NCBI RefSeq assembly: GCF_015706575.1
Contig: NW_024037055.1
Coordinates: 14,298,262 to 14,362,261 of the forward strand
Reading direction: 5' to 3'
Source of the DNA: Patiria miniata
Taxonomy: Eukaryota; Echinodermata; Asteroidea; Valvatida; Asterinidae
Length of the DNA stretch: 64,000 bases
Part shown: one piece after another, positions 1-12,400 of the stretch
Position numbering within the stretch: the first letter of the stretch is position 1
How the letters are laid out: every line of letters starts with the position of its first letter
Notes under the pieces: generated by a model
Told to the model about the DNA's origin: nothing
What the model saw: only the letters and a program-made list of their open reading frames with translations
Database searches by the model: none
Program-made: the position numbers and the translations under genes

Positions 1-398
1 AATACAACATTTGCAAACATCAAAAAATAAAACTACCAAATCATTTTGAAATACCTTGCTGGACTGTTAGTGAATGACAGTGTAAATCATCCTGTAAAAT
101 CATGACACCTGGTATACTGTCATTTTCAAGAAAAGTGGTATTTTCGTATCAATTTCCAACGCTGATCGGCCGATCAGCGTTGGAAACAACTGGCTTTTTT
201 TTCAAATACTGGCCCCAATTGACCATCGCACTTGTTTGCAATTGATTACAAACCTATGAACGGGTACGAGCCAGCTAGACTGGTTCCCTGACCTTACAAT
301 TCCCCAATGTATGTAAACTGCTCTGTTTCTTCTTATATGGAGTCAGGGAACGAGACTACAGGAAAATGATCGTTTTTCTTGGTTTTTATATCACCACG
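1..398 (-). mobile_element. TTAA-type MITE, family A, copy 1 (cut by window edge)
   Basis: Nearly identical to 32594-33000 and to the reverse complement of the left part of 41941-42454. It carries a perfect 34-bp palindrome centred on CTGATCGGCCGATCAG near position 176 and an inverted GTTCCCTGAC/GTCAGGGAAC pair. Homology to the other copies stops near 398, so the far end is missing. It has no coding capacity. Complete copies are flanked by TTAA, which suggests a piggyBac- or Kolobok-type mover; that assignment is inference. Confidence 0.75.
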
Positions 399-510
399 CG
401 ATGTACCGCGAGCACGCACAGCGTGCTGAATCACAAGGCACAAACCGGGCAGGAAAATTAGAAATTTTCTACTCCAAGAAACTGTTCAAAATTGCAAAAT
501 GGGTGTCATT

Positions 511-742
511 GGAATTGAGAAAAGTCGGAAAGATTTCCATATACGAAGTTCACTCAACACCCTGTGTACAAACCCTATGAGATTGGACTGAAAAATTCTA
601 AGTGTTTTCTAAGAAAATACTTGTATTTTCTCACTGCTCAAATTGACTTTGATGACATGAAATTGCTATCTGGGGGCTTGTTAGTCAATACAGAGGAAAA
701 TTAGTGAACTTCGTATATGGAAATCTTTCCGAAAAGTCTGCT
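511..742. mobile_element. Small inverted-repeat element (MITE-like)
   Basis: Two arms of about 35-40 bp, at 511-553 and 702-742, are reverse complements around the core CGGAAAGATTTCCATATACG. The interior is about 150 bp of AT-rich sequence. No target-site duplication is clear. The rest of 400-1520 is AT-rich with nothing I can name. Confidence 0.5.
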
Positions 743-1542
743 GATTTGTTCAAAACAAAATAGGGGCCTAGGCTACGGTCGCCAAATGTCAGCGAAAAAC
801 GAACATGACGAAGTAGAAAGACATGCACACAATTTGCCGTAAATCTCAAAATAAAACATCCTGAAAATGACCTTTATGTAACAAATCAGATCCTGGTATT
901 TTCATACTTACTTCTTTTTGTTTTGGGTCCTGTGGGTAGACGTCTGGGGCCCCTAATCTCGGTCTTTTTAGCGGCCGATTTCCGTAGTGGACGAAAGCCG
1001 CCATGACGGGCCCTGTATGTTTTCCCCCCTCTGAAATTGAAACAGCCAATGAAGCGAACAAAAGAATGACAAGAGAATACTGCCACCAAGGGCTCGTCTT
1101 TTGCCAGTTAATGGATTTTGAGCTGAGCGCAAAAAGTGTTTAGAGGCAGGTGCGCCTTGAATGACTGAAAAAATATATTTACAATAATAACGGTAATAAT
1201 AATAAAAATAAAAATTAGGCCGGCCCAGCTATTATCTCCATGAATCATCGTTTTCGCATTGAATAAATATTAGATAAGGCCAATTCCGGCGTGACAGATG
1301 GGACAGATTTTCACTACCTTTTTTACCAGGCCTGCCAAAACCAATACGACAAGGTGTTTGCAATCTTTAGAAGTTATGTATAAAGTCAAAGTCAACACTC
1401 TATATTTCAAATAAAAAAACAATCCATGAAACTATAACAAATGGGTAAAATGTGACAGACGGGACAGAGTTTGAGATGAAATATCAGATCAACTATCAAT
1501 GGATATGTCTATTTTACTTTCTAGGTGACTGAGGTCACCCCA

Positions 1543-2235
1543 TTACAAAAATGTCCCATGGCAAAGCCATGGGATCCCCATGGGACCCCATGGGGAACCC
1601 ATGGGAATCAAAGGGATTCACATGATGGTCTCTTAAAACACCATGGAGATCTCTTAAAACACCATTGTGTCCCATGGAAACACGATGGACAGCTAAAGAA
1701 ACGCCATGGTATCCCATGGGAACACCATGAGCAGCTACTGTAACCCCATGGCACCACCATGTGGTCTCATGGTGGCCTCCATGGTGGTCTCTTAAAAGTT
1801 AAAACATCATGGCGATCTCTTAAAACGCCATGGTGCCCCATGGGAACACCATGAGCAGCTATGCTGTTAACCCATGGCACCAACATGTGATCATGGTGGT
1901 CTCTTTAAATACCATGGTGGTCTTTTAAAACACCATGGTGGCCCACGAAAACGCCATGTATAGTCAAAGAAACGCCATATGCGGTGTCCCATGGGAACAC
2001 CATGGACAGCTATTGTAACACCATGGCACCATGCACCATGAGGTTTCAAAACCACCATGAAAGCACCACCATGAAATGTTGAGGTGACCACCATGGGGAC
2101 CATGGTGACCAATGACATCGCCATGGGAATGCTTTATTTCTACCCAACGGATTTGCGCGCATAGGGAAATACCATGGTACACACGATGGGATCGATGAAC
2201 CATATGGGGATGAACACCATGGGGATGAACACCAT
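1543..2235. repeat. Degenerate CCATGG-rich minisatellite
   Basis: About 0.7 kb built from variants of AACACCATGGTGGTCTC and TTAAAACACCATGG, with CCATGG recurring every 20-40 bp. Open frames here exist only because the repeat lacks stops, and they translate to His/Gly/Met-rich nonsense. Unit length is irregular, so the array has decayed or been shuffled. Confidence 0.75.
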
Positions 2236-3950
2236 AGAAGATAGGAATTCAAGTTTGAACCAAATTATCTTTTCATGTAAAAAATACACAACTTGTTATC
2301 ATGTTTTGTTTTGTGTTTCATCTAATTTGTTTTGTCGGAGTGTCATCTTTTGGTTTAAAATTGTGTAGTGGTGGAGGGACGGCATCAGACTTCATAGTTA
2401 ACCAAAAATAAAATCTTTGAAGCATAAGAGAGGAACTCAAATTTCCATAACAAAATAGAGGAAACGTATAAGTATTGTTTCTCGAAACTTCAATCCTTGA
2501 TAAAGAAATAAATCCAAGTGCAGAAGAAAAACAAAAACTGTCTTTGAACACTTGGTTTGTCTACTTTCCAAGAAAAAAATCATTTGCATGTAGAAAATGT
2601 ACTTTGAATACTCATGAGTTCGCAACTCTTATCCGCAATTAACCATAACTGTTTTCTTTTGTTTTACTTTTTATGAAAAAGGACCAGACCGCGCTGTACG
2701 TCACTTTACGAAAGTAATAAAGTAAATTAATTGTATGATTAATTCGGCCCCGCCATGGGCAATTCTACTGGGACAAGAACCGGGGGAGGGATTACCAAAT
2801 AAAGTTAAACCTTATTTCGTAATAAATTTCTGAGATTTTTGTTACTTTAAAAAATTAAAAAACAAAATCAAAATTTTAAAGCCGCCCATCATTGAGGAAG
2901 ATTTTTTTTGGTTGGTAATGCGCTATGCGCGATGAAGCTCAACACGAACTTGGTCAATGTTTGCCTAGTCTCTGGTCTTTGAATACCTACAATGTTCACT
3001 TGGAAAGCATTTCATAATGTGTAAGGGTGGGGGGGGGGGGGGGGTGATGAGTGCCAGCAGTTTGTACCCGTCATGTGGAGTATGAGTGATTCCTGGTGGA
3101 TCCGCCCCTGCACATGGAGAGCATTCCATAAGGGGGACCCGGGGGTGATGGTTGTGCCTTAAGTTCCAGATTTCACTAGCTGCCCTGCCTACGGAGTATG
3201 GACATGGGCGTCACCGCTGGGGGACGGGGTGGACCCCCACCCACTTTTTAAAGTGGGGGATATCATATCGTTTGTTCCCCCACTTTTTTCGTCCCTGAAC
3301 AAAAATTGTAGCCAACATAAGCTCAGAATAGCTGATCAATGACTCGAACGGACGCGGTAACTATAAAGCAAATATTTGTAAAGCAATATTAATTACACGA
3401 TCGAGGCAATTTCAACAGGCAACTTAAACCCAAAAAAAAACTCGGATAAAAATACTATGTTTTTTTTTTTTATGGGGGAGGGTAAATAACCGGCCGAAGG
3501 CATGAAAATTAAAGGCGGATGAACTGAAAGTTAAGTAAGGCAGGGTTTATTTCACCGCGGGACATCCGACCTCTGCAAAATCAAAAACGGCCGGAGGGAG
3601 TCTGGGGGTGGGGGTGGGGGGGGGGGGGGGTGGGGTGGGGGCTGGACACCATCTTCCAATTGGGCAGGGACGCTGTTCAAAACCAACATCATCATCAATG
3701 TCAGACAATGATCCGCGGCCGCGTTTCGCTTTACGCGGATGGCCAAATTTCTTCACATAATTGTGCCTTGAGGACACAAAGTAAAACTTGCATGGGCTGA
3801 ATAACTTGTTATTTATGGACAGGGATATTTAGAACTTACCAGATTATAATTTCCTGAGTTACTGAATTAGCGGTAAATATTTTCTCAGACTTATGAGCAC
3901 TACTTTAGTTTTTATTTTCTACTTACTTCAATTTTTATTAACTACTTAAT
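2236..3950. other. Intergenic stretch with homopolymer runs
   Basis: No gene is visible. G runs lie near 3028-3044 and 3600-3645. A fragment reading GGATCCGCCCCTGCAC near 3100 looks like the end of an hAT-type element (compare 56371-56741). Confidence 0.5.
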
Positions 3951-3954
3951 TTAG

Positions 3955-4849
3955 TGCTGTCACGCACCAACTATCGCATCGGTCCCAACTATAGTTGGGA
4001 CTGTCCCAACTATAGTGCGGCAGTTGGGTCGGCCCAACTATAGTTAGGACTGGAGTTGCGCCGGATGCTTCATGCTTGATAGATCTTGTTGGATTAATGT
4101 TCCGCGGCGCTGGCACCGTGTATTCGTCGTGCATGCATGCCGCAAGGCTGGCCGGTCACGTGGTACTGCCTAGTTGGATGAGTTGTCCAGCTGCTGGGTT
4201 GATTGTCCAGCAACATTTTGCAAAATTCAAAGATTGCCATGGCCGGCCAACTAGTATAGATGGGCCCCACCCATAGCTAATGTCAAAGGTCCCAAGTAAA
4301 GTCGGACAGTATGTAACAGAGCTGTAGGGAATGTTTTATAGTCGTCGTACATCAATGTAAACTATAGTTGGGACCGCCAAATAAAAATATTGCGGTGGCC
4401 CAACTACAGATGGTCCCCACCCATAGATAATTTCATTGGTCCCAAGTAAAGTCAGATGTGTATTAGAGTTGTAGGGAATGTTTTATAATCGTACAACAAT
4501 GTACACTATAGTTGGGACCGCAAAATAAAAAGATTGGAGTGGCCCAACTATAGATTCGCCCCATCAATAACTAATTTTAGTGGTCCCCAGTAAAGTCAGA
4601 CGTGTATCAGAGCTGAAGGGAACGTTTTACAGTTGTACATCAATGTAAACTATAGTTGGGACACCGCAAAATAAAAAGATCGGAGTGGCCCAACTATAGA
4701 TGGGCCAGCCCAACAATGGAACTTACAGTTGGGACCGTCCCAACTAGGGCCAGCCCAACTGTGGAACTACAGTTGGGACAGGCCCAACTATAGTTGGGAC
4801 AGGCCCAACTCTAGTTGGGACCGATGCGATAGTTGGGGCGTGACAGTGC
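3955..4849. mobile_element. TIR element with internal tandem repeats
   Basis: The ends are inverted repeats of about 45 bp. The left begins CTGTCACGCACCAACTATCG and the right, reverse complemented, CTGTCACGCCCCAACTATCG. Both then continue into TCGGTCCCAACTA. The interior holds many copies of the palindrome CCCAACTATAGTTGGG and three tandem units of about 140 bp between roughly 4255 and 4690, each with TCCCAAGTAAAGTC and TAGGGAATGTTTTA-like blocks. There is no transposase, so it is probably non-autonomous. Superfamily is not assigned. Confidence 0.7.
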
Positions 4850-5654
4850 TACGCAGCACCCCATTTTGTTATTGCGCCGAATGAGGGCATCGGCAGATAA
4901 TTAATATTGCCTAAAATTTACTTTCTGAAACTAGTCGTCCGCGGCACTGCGAGCGAAGGCTTTATTAGTTCAATCATCTTTCCAATTGACAAGGATCAGT
5001 CGCCCACGGTACAGCGACCCCGCGTGTTTGTAAATAAAAACACGACTCGGACTTTACCATCAACTGAACTTCGAGTCTTCGCTTGATTGTTTATCAAATC
5101 ATGCAAATAAGGTGACGTCTCTGATGAATATTCAGCATTTTGGCCTTGTAGTCTGGTACCCGCCCAACCGTTAACGGTAATAAGAACAAGAACAAGGTCG
5201 GATTGCAGACCAGATAATATCCGACATTTTGACGAGGTTGCGACGCCAAACTGTACGAGCACAAGCAAGATTTAACCGGTAAAATACTTCTATTTATTAT
5301 TGTGGAATTTGTTGTTGTTGACATATTTGCTTCTTAAGTGTTTGGATCGATAGGTTCTGATTTTGATCGTTAAGTTACTGCCTAAAAACTTAGAAAACTG
5401 TCAACGATCAGTGAGTGACTCATTCATCATTGGTTGACATTGCACTGTTTATATGCAATGACATTGACATGTGTCCGAATACTGGGCTCCCTCCGTATTG
5501 ACCTATCGCGCGCTGTTTGCGAGTTTGCCACGCCCCTCAGACAACCGTGTTGTTGTTTTTTTGGGTACAACTATAGAATGCAGGGCCACTTCACTCTACA
5601 TCCGCGCCTCTGTACGGCTGCGTGGAGGCGTGGAGCCGCAGTCGACCTACCTCC

Positions 5655-5885
5655 GAGAATTGCGCCCTCTATCGGCGCGCGTCTCTGCGACTCCGCGCCT
5701 CCGCGCCTCCGCGACTCCGCGCCTCCTCGGTGCGCGTCTCTGCGACTCCGCGACTCCAGTGCCCCGCGTCTCCGCGACTCTGCCCTCCGCGCCTCCGCGT
5801 CTCCGCGTCTATGCGACTCCGCGACTCCAGTGCCCCGCGTCTAGTCTCTGCGACTGCGCGACTGCGCGACTCCGTGGCTCCGTGC
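5655..5885. repeat. GC-rich minisatellite of CGACTCCGCG units
   Basis: About 230 bp of irregular tandem CGACTCCGCGCCTC-type units of roughly 9-15 bp. Long frames open in several phases are a by-product of the repeat. It lies about 0.5 kb upstream of the first recognised exon of the FAM168-like gene, where a promoter or 5' UTR exon could be; I see no TATA box or initiator that proves it. Confidence 0.65.
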
Positions 5886-6407
5886 CCCGACACATTTACA
5901 AGCGCCCTCCCTTCCGATCATTGATGAGAAGACAAGTGCATTCGCTGTACTTAGCACTTATTATTTTGTAGCCTATTACTCCTATCCTCACATCGCCGGC
6001 CTCCATCCATACCTCCAAGCAGAATAAAAAAACCTTGCTCCGGCGTGGCCCCGGGTCCCCCTTATGGGGGGGGGGTCTTTTTCTTAGTTTTAACAATTTT
6101 TTTCACTCATATGTTATTATTAATCAAATCATTTGTTTTTCATTTAAATAGATTTCATTTTCTGGCGATCGTGAAGTAGGGCCTAAGTCAAGTGTAGGGC
6201 CCCTGACTGTTTTGTTTTGAAGTGCTTCATGCAGAACTTCACTAAAACAGTAGTCCCGACATTTTGGAGGTTTTTTTTTACTCGCCCTGTATACTTCTAT
6301 TATGCAGGCTAGTCTCAAAACCACACTAGAATTAAAGTCAGAGCCAGAATTGAAAAGATTGATAATGAAGGTGTTTTTTTTGGTGTGTTTGTTTTGCAGC
6401 TAGAACC

Positions 6408-9400
6408 ATGAATCCAGCCTATCCACACCAGCAGTATCAGCAGCCGAGTGCACCACCTCCGGGTAGGTGTTGTATAACTGTAGAAAATGTGCAGGTGTAT
6501 GCATAGTCTCTGCAGTTCTTTTCTGTAGAGTTAACTTAGTGCTTAATATCAGACTTTCATGTACTCCTACTTTTTCTTATTTTTTTTAGTGCATAAACTG
6601 CCGATTCTGAGACAATTGGTGCTACACATAGAGCTATATTAAATTACTAGAGCGCTAACTTCGTGTACAAATTAATGCCTGCTGGGTGCATCCATGTCTG
6701 TGCACAAACCTATGGAGACCTAGAAATTTTGTACAGCTTTTGTACGGCTATTTGCATATCTGCGTTTGTATTCCATACCGGTGCGTTATCGAAGCCAATA
6801 CGCCCAAAACCGAAACGCACGATCAGCAAATGAGCGTGTCATTTTGCTCTACGCAAACAGCGCAACGCGGGCGCGTATTCGCTGCAGATGCTTTTTGCCG
6901 TCACGTTTTTTTTAACCGTCAATGACGCGCTTAAGTTGTTTGTGTGTGTTCTACTTGCGCGTTGCATGTAGAGTACACTTTCAAAATTCAATCCATCTAA
7001 TTTCATTGTGTTCCACAAACACGCACATGAATTTAAAATGTCTGCGCCCAGGACAGCTTCAAAGCGTCTCCGCGCGCAGAATGGCGAGTTAGCGCTCTAG
7101 TAATTTGATATAGCTCTATGGTGCTACATGTAGTCTAGTCATATCCGTGTCATGATTCAGTCCATCGCAAGGCCAAGTCACAAGGATTTTGGAAGACTCG
7201 GGATGGTACGGAGCGAAAACACCCAAACCCCACTGCATGCCTTTCAGATTTTTTCACCCGATCACCGGTACTTTTTTTCTCACCAATGCGGAGACTGCAG
7301 CGTTACCCGCACACATGTCTAATTCTGTTTGATAATCGGTCACATGATGATCAGTCACACAATGACCAGTCACATGATGACAAAATGGCAGCCGTCAAGT
7401 TTGTGTCATGTGACTTCATTCAAGAATCTGATTGGTTAACATAAAAATCACGTCGGGCAAAATCGGAGTGCTGCCCGCACACTTTTGACGGTGACATCGG
7501 ATCCGAAGAAATCGGATGCGGACAAAATCAAACGTGTTTGATTTCATGCGATCACCCAGTGTACGGTCAGATCGGGCCGAGTTTTCAGCGCACACTTCTC
7601 CGATCTGTACACTTGTCCGATGGCCCGATGATCTGCTGAGCCAGTAAAATTGGAAACGTTTGCAGCGGGCTTTAGGAATTAGGATTTAGTCACAATTTAG
7701 TTACCACATGGTTTGACCTAAGATCATTGTAGAATGCCCTGGACCAGAAGTTGCGGTGTTTGACTCATGTGCGATGGCACCTGGGTTTGAACCCTGCCAG
7801 GAACATGGTGTTTGTGCCCTTGGGCAAGACACTTAACTACAATTGCCTCTCTCCACCCAGGAGTATGATTGGGTACCAGTGAGGGTAGAGGACCAAATGA
7901 GGGCTGATATCGGCTGCCATGTGGTCTTGTGGCCTGATGAACGGGAGGAATAATTGTAAAGTGCTTTGACATTGTTGAAATGATGGAGAGCACTATACAT
8001 GTATCGGTATTATAGTTTTTATGCCCCGCGGCGAAGCCGAAGGGGCATACTGTTTCCGCCTTGTCCTTCCGTGGGTGGGTGGGTGTGTGTGTGGGTGGGT
8101 GGGTGGGTGGGTGTGTGTGTCCGGACAAATCTTGTCAGCGCGATAACTTGAGAAATACTTAACATATGAACTTCAAATTTGGTTTGTGGATTGTCCTTGG
8201 TAATCCTAAGAAGCCTTTTGCATTTGGGGCCGAAAGGTCAAGGGTCAAGGTCACAGTGGCTGAAACAATAGAAATTTTGTCAGCGCGATAACTTGAGAAA
8301 TACTTAACTTATGAACTTCAAATTTGGTTTGTGGATTGTCCTTGGTAATCCTAAGAAGTCTTTTGCATTTGGGGCCGAAAGGTCAAGGGTCAAGGTCACA
8401 GTGGCTGAAACAATAGAAATTTTGTCAGCGCGATACCTTGAGAAATACTTTACATTTGAACTTCAAATTTGGTTTTTGGATTGTCCTTGGCAATTCTAAG
8501 AAGCCTTTTGCATTTGGGGCCGAAAGGTCAAGGGTCAAGGTCACAGTGACTAAAACAAAAGAAATTTTGTCAGCGCGATAACTTGAGAAATACTTTACAT
8601 ATGAACTTCAAATTTGGTTTGTGTATTGTTCTTGGTAATCCTAAGAAGCCTATTGCATTTGGGGCCGAAAGGTCAAGGGTCAAGGTCACAGTGGCTGAAA
8701 CAATAGAAATTTTGTCAGCGCGATAACTTGAGATATACTTTACATATGAACTTCAAATTTGGTTTTTGGATTGTCCTTGGCAATCCAAAGAAGCCTTTTG
8801 CATTTGGGGCCAAAAGGTCAAGGGTCAAGGTCACAGTGGCAAAAACAAAAGAAATTTTGTCAGCGTGATAACTTGAGATATACTTTACATATGAACTTCA
8901 AATTTGGTTTGTGGATTGTCCTTGGCAATCCTAAGGAGCCTATCGCATTGGGGGGTCGAAAGGTCAAGGGTCAAGGTCACAGTGGCTAAAACAATAGAAA
9001 TCTTGTATTTATTCTGAGATCATAGGGATTAGGGATTAATTCATATAAAACCTACAGAAGACACTAATGCTGTCAATGAACGTTCCATGTGACCAAGGTA
9101 CATGTAAGTTGATGTTAGAGTGGTGTTATGTCATGGAAACAGTCACGGTTGCGGGGCATTTGTGTTTGTAAACACACCTGACTTGTTAATTAATGAATTT
9201 TTTTAAATAGTTTTTATTATTTATACGTATATTATAAAAAGCATCGTAGGGTTGTAGAAACACTGTTTTTTTACACAGACACATTTGAAACAAGTGGATG
9301 TTGAGTACTAACTGTCTTTTGTGCTTTTATGATGCAGCATATAACACCCCTACCAATGCTGGCCAGCCCCCGCCCATTGGATTCAACCCCAGTGTGTATG

Positions 9401-12400
9401 CATCTCCGCAACCTGCCTATGCACATCCAAGTAAGTCAATTTTTGTTTTTTAAATTCAGCGTTTTCCGAGGTGATTAGAAGAATGTTATGAAATATGTAA
9501 CTTTACTGTCATTGGTCCTTGAACTGTGACCGTTGTGTATCTGGGCATGTGCTGTGTATCAGAGGATTGTGGAATACACTTGTTTGTTTCCTTCCAATTT
9601 TAATTTTTTTTTTTGTGCTATTTTTGGAGCATTTGTCAACTGCATAGTTTCTTCTGGAGTGTCTGTTACTGGCTTACATGATGAACCAGACTAATTCTCG
9701 AAATTAATGGCCAAACTTGCTAAAAAGTAGCTACGTAAAAAGGAGAATACACGAGAAAGTGTGGATTTGTAATTTAAGAATTCGTAAATTAACCCTAACT
9801 CCCTAGGCCTTTTTGCTAGGATGTAGCCTCAATCCTGCAAAAACCTCCGATTGGCCTCATGGAAAAATAGCATATAGCCTCAATCCTGCAAATTCCTCCG
9901 TTATTTCTTGAATATGGTCCATGGAGGGATGACCACTGCCTGAATCCTGCAAAATCCTCCGGCTATGTCTGTCAATAGGCTGAGGCAGAGGCAGTGACAT
10001 CCTGGAGCAGTGCGGAGGATGTCAAGTATAATCAAGGACTAACTTTATGCACGGCTGAGCATACACAACACAAGGTCCGGCCCAAGACCTTGACACAGTG
10101 CGTACTCCGAAATCAGCAACGCACTTTTGCCATGTAACCTCAATCCTGCAAATTCCTCCAATTCGCAAAAAGGATTTTGGAGGATTCAGGGCGGTTAGGG
10201 TTAAGAATCCACACTTGCGAGTGTATTCTCCGACTTAAACCATTGCGTCAAAAGAAGTATTGTCATTAACAGTCCAGTGAGTGGAGATGAAAAGACTTGC
10301 ATATTTCGTGTCGAGTCTTGGCCACTGGGGTAATTTACTAGGGAAATTTTCGAGGCTCTTATACATAGTCAAGGATTTTGGCGCGTTAAGTATGTCTATC
10401 GCCACACCCGTACAACCAAGTCATTTTGTGTGTGGGCTCTTTCGTCAACATGGATAGTTCAGACGACGGTTTCTTTCGGAGTTAAAGTAGTTTTTGCAGC
10501 GACGGCGGAGAATCTGACAGTGAAGATGCATTGGTAATTTCGGAAGGAAAGTTTTCATGCAGACGGTCCTATTAATGCTCATTATGGAGAACAATTGTCC
10601 GACATGTTCAAAGTGTGGATTCGTAATTCCGAATCCACACTATACTAATGATTCGTCATTCCGACTTCCGAATCCACACTTTTAACCCTCGGAGCCGCAA
10701 AACCAACATATTTACGCGGTGGAACCACATGGAGAATTTTAACACCACACAGTGTTTCTAGGTCAATAACCCCCTCATGCACAAGATATAGGCAGTCACA
10801 TGGCCTTTGTGTGGGCCAGGATTGTTTACGACCTGTCTGAGCTCTGGGCAGCACAAGGGGTTGACACAGAGAGATCGGTGGCACAAAGGTGTTGGCACAC
10901 TAAGATATCCAATTACTGCACAAAGGCATTAGGCGCCTCTTGGGGCTGCTGTCTTTCAACCCTCCTTACTCTGCAGTGGTTAGGGTCTGGCCAATGGGAG
11001 TCTACAGGCTGGTGGTGTATACCAGGGGTGAGGATTACATGGAATCTTGGCATTATTTGCCCATTGAAAAAAAAGTTATGGCCATATTTGGTAACGTGGA
11101 GAATTTTATCACCGCGTGGCTACTCTAGTATGACGTCATAGCTTTAGCAATGGTTTAAAGTAACTTAGAGGCCGTTTTGCCTTGTAATAGGGTACAACAT
11201 GTATTCACAGTTGGATGTTTGTACATATTTTTTTTTAATATTTGTTTTACTTAGATCCTTATGCTGCGGCTGCAGGCCCACCGGTGCCTTACCAAGCACC
11301 TGCATACAGCTCTGCCCCTGCCTATAGCTCCGCCCCCGCCTATAACTCCGCCCCAGCCTATAGCTCCGCCCCAGCCTATAGCTCCGCCCCAGCCTATGTA
11401 AACCAGTCAGCAGTCCCGTACAATGCAACAGGGGTAAGTTAGCACAGGATCTATACAAGTGCGTTCGATTACTTCCCTAGCTTACTCGCCCCTGGCTCCT
11501 CGTGTGATTACAGACATGCACAGTGGAGCTAAATAAACAAACGGTTTCGGTTAAAGTTTCGTGCAAACGGAGCTAGACAGTTGAACTTTGACATGACACG
11601 GGCTGCATCCGAATCAACTGTCTAGAGCTCGGTCTAGGTCCACGCCCATTGAAAACACGCGGGGACGCGCTGACAATAGACGTATAGCCGTAGCTCTGAA
11701 AGCCCGTTTCGGACAGGGCCTGAGGTGCCCGCCGGACGTCACGTTGGCAGCCATGTTTATTGCATGGCCTTATGGGATACTTACCCAAGAGTCAGTTACT
11801 TGGTCCAGGCATGAGTAAGCGCGATAAGTCACGTGAGAGGTAAATCAAACGCTCTCGCGCTTGCACGGGTAAGCGCGGGGGAAGTAATCGAACGCACTCT
11901 TAATGTGCAACATGTTGTAACGTTTGAGTAGCTCACCTGGTCGACTCGGGTAAAGGCAGACGGGTTAGCCATGACAGCCAGGCTAACCGAATGCTCAAAT
12001 GCAGACCATCATGATCCTCATGACGAAAATTTTTTTTTTTCGGACTGAGCCTTTCTGTTGAGATTTACAGGATTTACGTCAATTGCAAAAAAGTAACAAC
12101 GTCGGGCTGGACTAATAGCCTCTAAAGTCGCAATGAGATGGATAACTAATTATGTTGAAACTTCAAAGGAAATTGATATTATGGGTCAACTTTTCCTCTG
12201 ATGACTCCTCCCTAATGTATAAGGCATATTTCACTGCTGTGAACATGTTATATATGTTTTTAGAATCTTCCTGAATCTTTTAAATAGGCGAGTGAGGGTT
12301 TAAACAGAATTGAATCCAAAGGTGTTGACGTTCCTTGAAATATTGCATTTGGGGCAACATATGGGACCCAAAAAATTGGACTGGTATGTGTGTAATACAT

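Noticed and set aside
1525-2252. His/Gly/Trp-rich frames on both strands
   Set aside because: By-products of the CCATGG array; no conserved protein features.
5284-5330. Overlapping short frames at 4996-5324 as a small gene
   Set aside because: Two shifted minus-strand frames with no family similarity, no splice logic and ordinary intergenic composition.
5434-5971. Arg/Ser/Ala-rich frames of 100-166 codons
   Set aside because: Produced by the GC-rich CGACTCCGCG repeat, open in several overlapping frames on both strands, with no homology.
8311-8989. Repeated 'NFKFGLWIVLGNP' translations
   Set aside because: They come from the 145-bp tandem unit; each unit shifts frame because 145 is not a multiple of three.
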